This document shows, piece by piece, positions 23,356 to 31,613 of a DNA stretch of 64,000 nucleotides. Positions within the stretch are counted from its first letter, which is position 1; each line of letters begins with the position of its first letter. The notes under the pieces were generated by a model. It was not told where the DNA came from and made no database searches. It was given only the letters and a program-made list of their open reading frames with translations. The translations under genes were made by a program, and so were the position numbers. Source of the DNA: Flavobacterium sp. HJJ (GTDB taxonomy: Bacteria > Bacteroidota > Bacteroidia > Flavobacteriales > Flavobacteriaceae). The stretch is from NCBI RefSeq assembly GCF_015351475.1, contig NZ_JADKPR010000025.1:1-64000 (forward strand), written 5' to 3'.

Positions 23356-24612
23356 CTATTTAGTAACCGTTTCTATTTGAAAAACTTTTTGAATCCAATC
23401 GATGCTCTCATCTACCATAGTATCTTCATTTTTAAGATGGTTGGCAAAATGGGTCGTGATTTTTTGGATGATTCTTGAACTGATGATTTCGGCTTGTTCT
23501 TCGTTGAAGTTGGAGATTTTTTTGCTTTGAAAGTCCAATTCTGAATTTTTGATTGTGTTCAGCTTCTCTTTCAGGGCGTTAATCGTTGGAGCAAACTTTC
23601 TAATCTTTGTCCAGGCGACAAATTCCTCCTTTATTTCTTCAATAATAGCCTCAGCAGCTGGGATATGGGCTTTTCTGTTTTCCAACGTCTCGTCAGTCAT
23701 CTGCGACAAATGATCCATGTGAATCAAAGTCACGCCTTCAAGATCTTTGACGTTTTCGTTAACGTTTTTTGGAATCGATAAATCCAGAATCAGTAACGGT
23801 TTTTTCAAATTTAGAATGGCTTTGTCGATAGTCGGGTTTTGGGCTCCCGTAGCTACCACAACTACATCCGCTTTTTGAAGTTCGATATGCAGTTCGGAAT
23901 AATCCTTAACAATCAGATTCAGTTTTCCGGCCAATTTCTCGGCTTTGTCTTTGGTTCTGTTGATTAAGGTAATGTGCTCGTTTTTGGTGTGTTTTACTAA
24001 ATTCTCACAGGTATTTCTTCCGATTTTCCCTGTTCCGAAAAGTAAAATGTTTTTGTTTCCAATGTCCGGAACATTTTTGATAATATACTGAACCGAAGCA
24101 AAAGACACCGAAGTAGCGCCCGAACTGATTTCGGTTTCATTTTTGATTTTTTTGCTAGACTGGATTACCGCATTGACTAATCGTTCCAAAAAAGCATTAG
24201 ACAAACCCATTGCTCTGGCTTCCGCAAAACCATTTCGGATTTGGCTGATGATTTCAAAATCACCCAGAATCTGACTGTCCAAACCGGTTCCAACTCGGAA
24301 TAAATGCGAAATCGCTTCTTGGCTTTTATAAACATACGCTACTTTTTGAAAATCCTCAACTGTTCCGTTGCTGTTCTCGCAAAGTAATTTGATTAATTGA
24401 TAAGGGTGTTCGGCATGCCCGTAAATTTCGGTTCTGTTGCAGGTAGAAGTCACGAACAAACTCTGGATTCCTTCGTTTTTTGCCTGTTCCAGCAAACGTG
24501 TTTTTGCTACAGTATCGAGGCTAAATTTGCCTCTTGTTTCTGCATCGGCTTTTTTGTAGCTCAATCCGATGGAGTAAAAAAACTGATGCTTCGAAACGTT
24601 ATGATTTTCCAT
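23356..24612 (-). CDS. hemA: Glutamyl-tRNA reductase
   Basis: First committed enzyme of C5 tetrapyrrole synthesis; reduces glutamyl-tRNA to glutamate-1-semialdehyde. 418 residues. The catalytic cysteine is C58 in VTSTCNRTEIYG. The catalytic domain continues with GTGLDSQILGDFEI, the NADPH-binding domain has LLFGTGKIGRNTCENL, and a C-terminal helical dimerisation domain follows. It heads the leftward hem string and is divergent from the AraC regulator. The partner enzyme gene hemL is not in the window. Confidence 0.96.
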   Translation of the reverse strand: MENHNVSKHQFFYSIGLSYKKADAETRGKFSLDTVAKTRLLEQAKNEGIQSLFVTSTCNRTEIYGHAEHPYQLIKLLCENSNGTVEDFQKVAYVYKSQEAISHLFRVGTGLDSQILGDFEIISQIRNGFAEARAMGLSNAFLERLVNAVIQSSKKIKNETEISSGATSVSFASVQYIIKNVPDIGNKNILLFGTGKIGRNTCENLVKHTKNEHITLINRTKDKAEKLAGKLNLIVKDYSELHIELQKADVVVVATGAQNPTIDKAILNLKKPLLILDLSIPKNVNENVKDLEGVTLIHMDHLSQMTDETLENRKAHIPAAEAIIEEIKEEFVAWTKIRKFAPTINALKEKLNTIKNSELDFQSKKISNFNEEQAEIISSRIIQKITTHFANHLKNEDTMVDESIDWIQKVFQIETVTK

Positions 24613-24637
24613 ATATTCACTTTCATATAAAGTATTA

Positions 24638-24645
24638 CAAAACTA
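24638..24645 (-). promoter_or_regulatory. -7 promoter element of hemA
   Basis: On the minus strand TAGTTTTG matches TAnnTTTG and lies 25 bases upstream of the hemA start codon. No good -33 TTG stands at the right distance; only AT-rich sequence is seen there. Confidence 0.45.
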
Positions 24646-24718
24646 TTACTATCGTTTTTATAAAAATAACGCTAAAAGTTCTTTTTGTGTCGCTGTATGC
24701 TTTTTTGAATTTAATTCG

Positions 24719-24747
24719 TTGTTTTTTAAGAAAAACTGCTATTTTTG
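24719..24747 (+). promoter_or_regulatory. Promoter of the AraC-family regulator gene
   Basis: TTG (24719-24721), an 18-base spacer and TATTTTTG (24740-24747) match the Flavobacterium consensus in sequence and spacing. It implies a leader of about 85 bases that contains the 24773-24799 palindrome. Confidence 0.6.
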
Positions 24748-24772
24748 CAGTGTTATCAAGGGTTATATTGAA

Positions 24773-24799
24773 TTTTATTTAGAGTCATTCTAAATAAAA
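24773..24799. promoter_or_regulatory. Perfect 11-bp-arm palindrome between hemA and the AraC regulator
   Basis: TTTTATTTAGA (24773-24783), GTCAT, TCTAAATAAAA (24789-24799). The form TTTAGA-N5-TCTAAA is typical of a dimeric repressor site, and its TTTAG/CTAAA half sites are the same as those in front of the metal-linked TonB receptor (2774-2791). Iron or metal control of heme genes is a natural idea, but the cognate regulator is not shown. It could also form a hairpin in the AraC leader. Confidence 0.55.
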
Positions 24800-24840
24800 G
24801 TTTTCGAAAAAAGTCATTTTTTTACATAAAAAATATCGTT

Positions 24841-25713
24841 ATGAGTTCACAAGATATTATAACAATTGAAGAGGATTTTACCCTACTTCGTTTTCAAAAT
24901 GATTCTGATGTTTCCTTTCATGCACAGCATGAGGTCAGCAGTGGGCTGATTCAATTTCATTTTGGATTAAAGGGAAAGGCCAAATTCAACTTTAATCAAG
25001 GGAGCTACGTGTTGGATTTGAACGAAGAGAAGTCTTATCTGTTCTACAATCCGCAAAAAGAATTACCGCTTAATCTGGAATTAGCACCTAATACTTGGGT
25101 AATCTCCATTTTAATTTCGATTCAAAAATTCCACAGGTTATTTTCGAATGATGCCGGACATATTCCTTTTTTGAGCGAAGAAAACAAAGATAAAAAATAT
25201 TATAAAGAGGGAGATATCAGTCCTTCTATGGCAATTGTGTTGAGCCAATTGTTTCATTATAATCTGAATCCTTCCATCAAGAATTTATATTACAAAGGCA
25301 AAGGTTACGAATTGTTAAGCTTGTATTTCAATCGTTCCGAAGATCCGAATGCAGAACAATGTCCGTTTTTGATTGATGAAGAAAACGTCTATAAAATTAA
25401 AAAAGCCAAAGAAATCATCATCGCTAATATGGCTGAACCTCCAGGACTGCAGGAATTAGCAGACGAAATTGGCTTAACGCTAAAAAAACTCAAAATGGGT
25501 TTCAAGCAAATCTATGGCGACACCGTTTATGGCTATCTTTTTGATTACAAAATGGATTACGCCCGTCAATTGCTGGACAGCGGTTCTTATAATGTTAACG
25601 AAGTGGGACTGAAAATTGGTTACAGCACCGGAAGCCATTTTATTGCGGCCTTCAAGAAAAAATTTGGTACTACTCCCAAAAAATACCTGATGTCGATTAA
25701 TTCGAATGTGTAA
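24841..25713 (+). CDS. AraC-family transcriptional regulator beside hemA
   Basis: 290 residues. A cupin-like N-terminal sensor (about 1-150) precedes a two-helix-turn-helix AraC DNA-binding domain (about 190-290; LQELADEIGLTLKKLKMGFK and VGLKIGYSTGSHFIAAFKKK then FGTTPKKYL). It is the only regulator within the heme locus and is divergent from hemA, so it is the leading candidate for heme-gene control. The effector is unknown. Confidence 0.9.
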   Translation: MSSQDIITIEEDFTLLRFQNDSDVSFHAQHEVSSGLIQFHFGLKGKAKFNFNQGSYVLDLNEEKSYLFYNPQKELPLNLELAPNTWVISILISIQKFHRLFSNDAGHIPFLSEENKDKKYYKEGDISPSMAIVLSQLFHYNLNPSIKNLYYKGKGYELLSLYFNRSEDPNAEQCPFLIDEENVYKIKKAKEIIIANMAEPPGLQELADEIGLTLKKLKMGFKQIYGDTVYGYLFDYKMDYARQLLDSGSYNVNEVGLKIGYSTGSHFIAAFKKKFGTTPKKYLMSINSNV

Positions 25714-25769
25714 AAACAATCGATTTTGAACATCAAATCATAACTAAAAAATAACATTTATCATATCCC

Positions 25770-25795
25770 CCAAAAGTACCTTTATATACTTTTGG
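25770..25795. promoter_or_regulatory. hemH -7 element within a 9-bp-arm palindrome
   Basis: CCAAAAGTA (25770-25778), an 8-base spacer and TACTTTTGG (25787-25795) are perfectly complementary. The right arm contains TACTTTTG, a full match to the -7 word, 20 bases before the hemH ATG; the left arm is the same word on the other strand. It may be an operator over the promoter or two back-to-back -7 elements. Confidence 0.5.
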
Positions 25796-25814
25796 CAAAA
25801 AATAGACAAAAAAA

Positions 25815-26828
25815 ATGAAAGGCGTATTATTAGTAAATTTAGGTTCACCAGAAAGTCCGCAGACAAAAGATGTAAAACCGTATTTAGACGAATTTTTAAT
25901 GGATAAATATGTTATTGACGTTCCTTATTTATTTCGTGCTTTATTGGTTCGTGGGATTATTTTAAGAAAACGTCCGGAAGAATCGGCTCATGCTTATCAG
26001 AAAATATGGTGGGACGAAGGTTCACCGTTAGTAGTTCTTTCCGAAAGAATGCATAAAAAAGTACAGCCTTTAGTGGATGTTCCTGTAGCATTAGCAATGC
26101 GTTACGGCTCGATGAATATTGAAAAAGGACTGCAGGAATTACACGATAAAGGTGTTGATGAGGTATTGCTTTTTCCTTTATATCCGCAGTATGCTATGGC
26201 TTCGACTCTGACTATTTTGATCAAAGCCGAAGAAATCCGCAAGAAGAAATTTCCAAATATGAAATTTACCGATGTTCCTGCGTTTTACAACAAACCTGAT
26301 TATATAAAAAACTTAGCCGATTCGATTCAGAAGCATTTATCCGGATTTGAATACGATCATTTATTGTTTTCGTATCATGGAATTCCGGAGCGTCACATCC
26401 GCAAAACAGATGTGACCAAATCGCACTGCAAAATTGATGGCTCTTGTTGCAATACGCCATCGCCTGCACATGATTTTTGTTACCGTCATCAATGTTACGA
26501 AACTACCAGACAAGTCGTTAAATTACTAAATCTTCCCGAAGACAAATACAGCCTGACTTTTCAGTCAAGATTGGCGGGAGATAAATGGCTAGAGCCTTAT
26601 ACTGATGTCGAAATTGACAAAATGCCCGAAAAAGGAATTAAAAATCTTGCCGTTGTAACTCCGGCATTTGTTTCGGATTGTCTTGAAACTCTTGAAGAAA
26701 TTGCAATGCGCGCCAAAGAGGATTTTGAAGCCAAAGGCGGTGAAAATTTCTTGGCGATTCCTTGTTTGAATGATGATGACGAATGGTGTGAGACGGTTGG
26801 AAATTGGATTAATGAGTGGGCGAAATAG
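25815..26828 (+). CDS. hemH: Ferrochelatase
   Basis: Inserts Fe2+ into protoporphyrin IX, the last step of this heme route. 337 residues, typical. Landmarks are KGVLLVNLGSPESPQTKDVK, LFSYHGIPERHI with the catalytic His, and FQSRLAGDKWLEPYTD. A cysteine-rich insert (CKIDGSCCNTPSPAHDFCYR then HQC) lies near residues 202-230; similar internal cysteine clusters bind a [2Fe-2S] centre in some bacterial ferrochelatases, so an iron-sulfur cluster is plausible here. hemJ follows at 34 bp. Confidence 0.95.
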   Translation: MKGVLLVNLGSPESPQTKDVKPYLDEFLMDKYVIDVPYLFRALLVRGIILRKRPEESAHAYQKIWWDEGSPLVVLSERMHKKVQPLVDVPVALAMRYGSMNIEKGLQELHDKGVDEVLLFPLYPQYAMASTLTILIKAEEIRKKKFPNMKFTDVPAFYNKPDYIKNLADSIQKHLSGFEYDHLLFSYHGIPERHIRKTDVTKSHCKIDGSCCNTPSPAHDFCYRHQCYETTRQVVKLLNLPEDKYSLTFQSRLAGDKWLEPYTDVEIDKMPEKGIKNLAVVTPAFVSDCLETLEEIAMRAKEDFEAKGGENFLAIPCLNDDDEWCETVGNWINEWAK

Positions 26829-26862
26829 AAAATAGAGCAAAGAGTAAAGAAAAAAGACATAA

Positions 26863-27417
26863 ATGGAATATTATAACTACCTAAAATCCCTGCACCTCAT
26901 CTTTGTAATCACTTGGTTTGCCGGTCTTTTTTATATCGTCCGATTGTTTGTTTACCAAATTGAAGCCAATAATAAACCTTCGCCGGAAAAAGAAATTCTG
27001 CAGAAACAGTACAAATTAATGACCTATCGATTGTGGTACATTATTACTTGGCCAAGTGCTGTTTTGGCTAGTGTTTTTGCATTTTGGATGCTGTTTTTTA
27101 CACCAATGGGAAATGCCTGGCTCCAAATGCCTTGGATGCATGTGAAACTTGGCTTTGTTTTTGTGCTATATTTATATCATTTAAAATGCCAGCAGATTTT
27201 CAGTCAATTACAAAGAAACGAAGTGAAATACACCACCAATTTTATGCGTTTGTGGAATGAAATAGCGACGATTATATTATTTGCAGTAGTATTTTTGGTC
27301 ATATTAAAAAATGCAGTAAACTGGATTTACGGTGTAATTGGAATTTTTGTATTCTCGATTACCATTATGTTAGGCTTTAAATTTTATAAAAAAATCAGAG
27401 AGAAAAACAATTCATAA
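26863..27417 (+). CDS. hemJ: Protoporphyrinogen IX oxidase, HemJ type
   Basis: Membrane protein of 184 residues with four to five hydrophobic helices. The N-terminal LKSLHLIFVITWFAGLFYI has the conserved His near residue 11 and is typical of HemJ (CopD superfamily), as are the YRLWYIITWPS segment and WMHVKLGFVFVLYLYH. HemJ oxidises protoporphyrinogen to protoporphyrin; no hemG or hemY is in the window, so it fills the gap between HemF and HemH. It is adjacent to hemH and just before the histidine kinase gene. Confidence 0.85.
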   Translation: MEYYNYLKSLHLIFVITWFAGLFYIVRLFVYQIEANNKPSPEKEILQKQYKLMTYRLWYIITWPSAVLASVFAFWMLFFTPMGNAWLQMPWMHVKLGFVFVLYLYHLKCQQIFSQLQRNEVKYTTNFMRLWNEIATIILFAVVFLVILKNAVNWIYGVIGIFVFSITIMLGFKFYKKIREKNNS

Positions 27418-27419
27418 TC

Positions 27420-28889
27420 ATGTTTAAAGCAAAGATTCCGTTAATTTCATTACGTTTTAGAATCTTCATTTCGATGGTTATACTAATCATTGCTACCTCT
27501 CTTTTACTCATAACCATTTCCATTATTCAGTATAAAAATGTCGCCAAAAAGTACAATCAAAGGCGAATAGAAGGCATGGAAATGTATGTAAAAAAGCATA
27601 TTGACTACATGCTTTCAACAACAGACTACCCGCTGACTGATGACAATATCAAGATAATTTTTAAGGACAAAATCCACGAAATATCAGATATTCAAAATGC
27701 TGAAATACAGATTTATTCTCTAAACGGAAACCTGATTAAATCATCCAAAGAATCATTTTCGGTAGAAAAATATTCACCAACAGTATCAAAATTCATCCTT
27801 CGGCTGGTTAATTCTTCCATCGACAAAAGATTTCTTGAAGTTAAAACCGTTAATGGAATCAAGTACAGATCTTCGTATAGTTTGATAAAAAACAAGAAGT
27901 TCAAACCCATTGCAATTTTAAAACTGCCAAATATTCCAGATGACGGCTATTATGAAAAAGAACTAAACAGCTTTTTAATCCGTTTGGTGCAGGTTTATTC
28001 GCTGATGATTGCAATTGCCTTTGGATTGGCTTACATATTATCATCATTTATCACCAAGCCGATTTACGATTTTGCTGAAAAATTACGAGAAACTAGCTTG
28101 AATCAGAAGAATGAAAAAATTCCGTTTTCGGCAAAGATTAAAGAAATCAACATGCTATTAATCGCCTACAACAGAATGACCGAAGAACTGGAAAGAAATG
28201 CCATAGTTCTTGCGCAGAACGAACGCGATCTGGCTTGGAGAGAAATGGCGAAACAAGTTGCTCACGAAATCAAGAATCCGCTAACCCCTATGCGCCTTAC
28301 GATTCAAAGCTTTCAGCGAAAATTCAATCCGGAAGAACCAAATATCAGACAAAAACTAAATGATTTTTCCGAATCGCTAATTCAGCAGATTGATACGATG
28401 AGCTCGGTAGCATCTGCCTTTTCAGATTTTGCGTCTATGCCTGCCCAGCAAAACGAACTGCTGAATGTGGTCGAAGTGGTAGAGCTGACTTTGGATATCT
28501 TTCATGAAGATTATATTGTTTTTGAATGCGCTGAAAAAGAGATTATTTCAAAAATTGACCGTACACAGCTCATTCGAATCATTACAAATTTGGTTAAAAA
28601 TGCCATTCAGGCCATCCCTTGTGATCAGGAGACCAAAATGATATTGGTCAGCATTAAGAAAGAAAATAATCAGGTTATCATTGTTATAAAAGATAACGGA
28701 ACAGGCATAAATCCAGAACATATTGACAATATTTTTGAACCCAAATTCACTACCAAAAACAGCGGAATGGGTCTTGGCCTCGGAATTATAAAAAACATCA
28801 TCGAAAACTACAGCGGAACAATAACATTTGAAACTAAATACGGAAGAGGAACCATTTTTACGGTAATTCTGCCCATCATAAACTCTTAA
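27420..28889 (+). CDS. NtrY-like sensor histidine kinase
   Basis: 489-residue membrane kinase. Two transmembrane segments (about 13-35 and 190-210) flank an extracytoplasmic sensor of about 150 residues, then HAMP-like linker, HisKA with the phosphoacceptor VAHEIKNPLTPMRLT near residue 280, N box NLVKNAIQAI and G boxes DNGTGI and GMGLGLGIIKNI. It starts two bases after hemJ, so is cotranscribed with it, but no response regulator is adjacent. It is an orphan kinase whose partner must be elsewhere. A link to heme or redox sensing is conjecture. Confidence 0.88.
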   Translation: MFKAKIPLISLRFRIFISMVILIIATSLLLITISIIQYKNVAKKYNQRRIEGMEMYVKKHIDYMLSTTDYPLTDDNIKIIFKDKIHEISDIQNAEIQIYSLNGNLIKSSKESFSVEKYSPTVSKFILRLVNSSIDKRFLEVKTVNGIKYRSSYSLIKNKKFKPIAILKLPNIPDDGYYEKELNSFLIRLVQVYSLMIAIAFGLAYILSSFITKPIYDFAEKLRETSLNQKNEKIPFSAKIKEINMLLIAYNRMTEELERNAIVLAQNERDLAWREMAKQVAHEIKNPLTPMRLTIQSFQRKFNPEEPNIRQKLNDFSESLIQQIDTMSSVASAFSDFASMPAQQNELLNVVEVVELTLDIFHEDYIVFECAEKEIISKIDRTQLIRIITNLVKNAIQAIPCDQETKMILVSIKKENNQVIIVIKDNGTGINPEHIDNIFEPKFTTKNSGMGLGLGIIKNIIENYSGTITFETKYGRGTIFTVILPIINS

Positions 28890-28899
28890 CTACAAAAAA

Positions 28900-29682
28900 A
28901 TGAACTACGAGAATCTTTCAATCACAATCGAAAACAGCATTGCAACTGTTGTAATCAATAGACCGGCCAAATTAAATGCGTTGAATATCGCAACTATAAA
29001 TGACTTGCATAAAGCCATTAAAGTATTGGGGAAAAACAAGGAAATTCAAGTTATCATACTCACCGGAAGCGGAGATAAAGCATTTGTTGCCGGTGCCGAT
29101 ATTTCAGAATTTGCACATTTCACTATAGAAGAAGGAGCTCAGCTGGCTTTTCAGGGACAAGAACTGCTTTTTAATTATATAGAAAATTTAAAAACTCCTG
29201 TCATTGCTGCGGTGAATGGTTTTGCCTTGGGAGGCGGATTAGAACTGGCCATGGCTTGTCATATCCGAGTAGCTTCGGACAATGCAAAAATGGGACTGCC
29301 GGAAGTTTCACTTGGTGTTATTCCCGGTTATGGAGGAACACAGCGTTTACCGCAGTTAGTGGGCAAAGGCCGTGCGATGGAAATGATAATGACTGCCGGG
29401 ATGATTACTGCCGATGAAGCCAAACAGTATGGGTTAGTAAATCACGTAGTTCCTCAAGCTGAATTAATTGAATTTGCTGCTTCTATAGCGCAAAAAATCA
29501 TGAATAATTCTCCTTTTGCTATCGGCAGAGCGATAAAAGCTGTCAATGCTAATTTTACTGAAGGCAAAAACGGATACGAAACGGAGATAAAAAACTTCGG
29601 GCGCTGTTTCGGAACTGAAGATTTCAATGAAGGAACAAAGGCATTTTTAGAGAAAAGAAAGCCCGTTTTTAAAGGAAAATAA
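28900..29682 (+). CDS. Enoyl-CoA hydratase/isomerase family protein
   Basis: 260-residue crotonase-fold enzyme. The oxyanion-hole segments are AFVAGADISEFAHF and AAVNGFALGGGLELAMACH, and the catalytic glutamates appear in GGGLELA and LPEVSLGVIPGYGGTQRLP, so hydratase activity is likely. It starts 10 bases after the kinase gene and ends the rightward unit at a terminator. The specific substrate is not evident; fatty-acid oxidation is the usual context. Confidence 0.9.
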   Translation: MNYENLSITIENSIATVVINRPAKLNALNIATINDLHKAIKVLGKNKEIQVIILTGSGDKAFVAGADISEFAHFTIEEGAQLAFQGQELLFNYIENLKTPVIAAVNGFALGGGLELAMACHIRVASDNAKMGLPEVSLGVIPGYGGTQRLPQLVGKGRAMEMIMTAGMITADEAKQYGLVNHVVPQAELIEFAASIAQKIMNNSPFAIGRAIKAVNANFTEGKNGYETEIKNFGRCFGTEDFNEGTKAFLEKRKPVFKGK

Positions 29683-29790
29683 TTAAAAAGCTGGCAGTGT
29701 TTAGTAATTAGTGCACAGTTTACGTTAGTCGCCTCAAATATCAAATTATTATATTTTTTTGATATTGTAATATCATATTATTATATTTTT

Positions 29791-29825
29791 CAAATAATCC
29801 TAAAAGAATTTTTTGGGATTATTTG
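29791..29825 (+). terminator. Inverted repeat closing the hemH-hemJ-kinase-hydratase unit
   Basis: CAAATAATCC (29791-29800) and GGATTATTTG (29816-29825) are perfect 10-base arms with a 15-base loop, 108 bases after the hydratase stop. A short palindrome TGATATTGTAATATCA is 20 bases upstream. No strong T tract follows, so confidence is moderate. Confidence 0.5.
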
Positions 29826-29899
29826 CTTTAAAAAAGTGAGAATCATAAAGACATAACTTAATTTTGTGCTTTCATTATAAAAAATAAAAACGAATAGAT

Positions 29900-30298
29900 A
29901 TGTCCTTCCAGCCTGTATTTGCCGAATTTTGGGAAAAAGTAAAAGAAAGCATTGCTGATAAAACCTTTGCCAAATTAACTTTGGCCAAAACCATTGGTGA
30001 TACCGATTTGAAAAATATTTATGTTCGTCCTGTTTTATTGGAAAATGACGAGTTCAAGCTTTCGATTATTGCCCGATACAAGACTGAAGAAACAGAGAGC
30101 TTTCATTCGCTGGAAGAAGCTTTTTTTGTACTGGCTCCCTTTATGAATAATCCATTTTTGTCGGCAATATTATTCACCACAGAAAATGATATTACTTTTA
30201 AACTCAATAAAAAAAGAACAGGAACAATTACTGAGCTGGCACCGACTTTTAAAAATGCTTCGGATGTGATTCTGGAGATGAAAGAGAAGGGAATTTAG
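29900..30298 (+). CDS. Uncharacterised 132-residue protein
   Basis: Cytosolic alpha/beta protein with no signal peptide or membrane segment. It reads PVFAEFWEKVKESIADKTFA at the start and SFHSLEEAFFVLAPFM in the middle. I see no catalytic motif. It is a single rightward gene between a terminator-like repeat and convergent leftward hydrolase genes. Function unknown. Confidence 0.6.
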   Translation: MSFQPVFAEFWEKVKESIADKTFAKLTLAKTIGDTDLKNIYVRPVLLENDEFKLSIIARYKTEETESFHSLEEAFFVLAPFMNNPFLSAILFTTENDITFKLNKKRTGTITELAPTFKNASDVILEMKEKGI

Positions 30299-30375
30299 AG
30301 GGTAGTGTTCAGTATTCAGTTGGCAGAATTTAGATTGCAGTCAACACTAAAATTGATAAAAATGCCATTTACTGA

Positions 30376-30831
30376 TTAGATATTAATAGCTTGCATTCTA
30401 ATGTTTTTTAAAATAAAATTCGTCCAATTTTTATCATTATCTGAAATTATTATAGTTTTAAAGTCATGTCTTTCACCTTCCATTTCAACTCCTTTTGAGT
30501 CATCTACGTGAATATCTATTCCAAATTTTGAAGGCAGTTTTGAAATGGTTTTGCTTTTTTCGCCTAAAACTTTTATATGCTTCTGCTGGTTAATTATGCC
30601 ATCAACTGAAATTCCATAAATAAAAAACATCAGCCGAATTTTACTCACACTTCTGAAAGATGTAGTGTAAATATAAATCTCATGATTTTCAGATTTCAGC
30701 TTTTTAAATAAATCAATTGTTCCTAAACGAATTCTTTCAAAACTAAAAAATTGATGAAAAAAAGTATCTTTTTCCAATGGAAATTTGGTCTTAGAAATTA
30801 ATGTGTCATCAAGATCAAAAGATATTTTCAT
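30376..30831 (-). CDS. HAD-superfamily phosphatase-like protein
   Basis: 151-residue small HAD protein. Motif I is ISFDLDDTLIS at the N-terminus, Thr in IYIYTTSF serves as motif II, a Lys-rich helix follows, and IHVDDSKGVEMEG is motif IV-like. It has no large cap domain, so it probably acts on a phosphorylated small molecule or protein. It is followed by no obvious operon partner; the HD hydrolase gene lies 32 bases upstream on the same strand. Confidence 0.75.
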   Translation of the reverse strand: MKISFDLDDTLISKTKFPLEKDTFFHQFFSFERIRLGTIDLFKKLKSENHEIYIYTTSFRSVSKIRLMFFIYGISVDGIINQQKHIKVLGEKSKTISKLPSKFGIDIHVDDSKGVEMEGERHDFKTIIISDNDKNWTNFILKNIRMQAINI

Positions 30832-30863
30832 TTTTAGACATTTTTAATTCTGCATTCTAACAT

Positions 30864-31517
30864 CTACAATTCCCCATCCCATTCTGCGTAAAACTGCGAC
30901 AAAAATCCCTGCATATATTCATGTCTTTTTTGGGCAATTTCTTTACCTGTCTGGGTATTCATTTTGTCTTTTAGCAATAACAGCTTTTCATAGAAATGAT
31001 TAATTGTCGGTGCCTGACTGTTTTTGTATTCTTCTTTGGTCATACTCAAATTAGGGGAAATTTGAGGATTATACATCGCTCTGTTCTTGAATCCGCCGTA
31101 GTTGAAAGCTCTGGCAATTCCAATGGCTCCAATTGCATCCAAACGATCCGCATCCTGAACGATATCCAGCTCGATAGACGAGAATGTCTTTTCGTTATTT
31201 CCGCCCTTAAAAGAGATGTTATCTATAATCTGGACAATATGTTTGATTGTATCTTCTGAAGCACCTTCTTTTTCTAAAAACTCACGAGCAGCTTTTGGCC
31301 CAACAGTTTCATCACCGCCATGAAATTTACTGTCGGCAATATCATGGAGCAATGCGCCAAGTTTAACGACTGTTTCATCGCAGGTTTCACCGCTGGCAAT
31401 TAACAGCGCATTTTTATACACGCGCTGAATATGAAACCAATCATGACCTCCTTCGGCATTTTCTAATTTTTCTTTTACAAAAAGAATCGTTTTATTTATT
31501 AAATCGGGATTACTCAT
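30864..31517 (-). CDS. HD-domain phosphohydrolase
   Basis: About 217 residues from the internal ATG at 31517, preferred to an ATG/GTG four codons upstream by homology of the MSNPDLINK start. The HD motif is GALLHDIADSKFHGGDE, with an upstream GGHDWFHIQRVYKNAL and downstream IVQDADRLDAIGAIG, the metal-binding His and Asp of the family. The type is YedJ-like, metal-dependent, acting on nucleotides or related phosphoesters. The substrate is unknown. Confidence 0.82.
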   Translation of the reverse strand: MSNPDLINKTILFVKEKLENAEGGHDWFHIQRVYKNALLIASGETCDETVVKLGALLHDIADSKFHGGDETVGPKAAREFLEKEGASEDTIKHIVQIIDNISFKGGNNEKTFSSIELDIVQDADRLDAIGAIGIARAFNYGGFKNRAMYNPQISPNLSMTKEEYKNSQAPTINHFYEKLLLLKDKMNTQTGKEIAQKRHEYMQGFLSQFYAEWDGEL

Positions 31518-31588
31518 AGCTGTCCGCATTTATAAAAAAAGCTGACTTTTAAAGTATAAACCTCAAAAATCAGCAATTTCAAATTTTA

Positions 31589-31613
31589 AATCGTTAATCA
31601 AAAATCTGCAATC
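31589..31613. repeat. Dispersed intergenic word, variant copy
   Basis: This 25-base segment differs by one base from 61137-61161. It contains AATCGTTAATCAAAAATCT, and in leftward RNA it begins at the desaturase stop codon. Confidence 0.5.

Noticed and set aside
24773..24799. Terminator between the AraC promoter and its gene
   Set aside because: The perfect palindrome has AT-only arms apart from one G-C pair per arm and no T tract following the right arm, and it lies within the leader of the gene; a protein-binding site is more likely.
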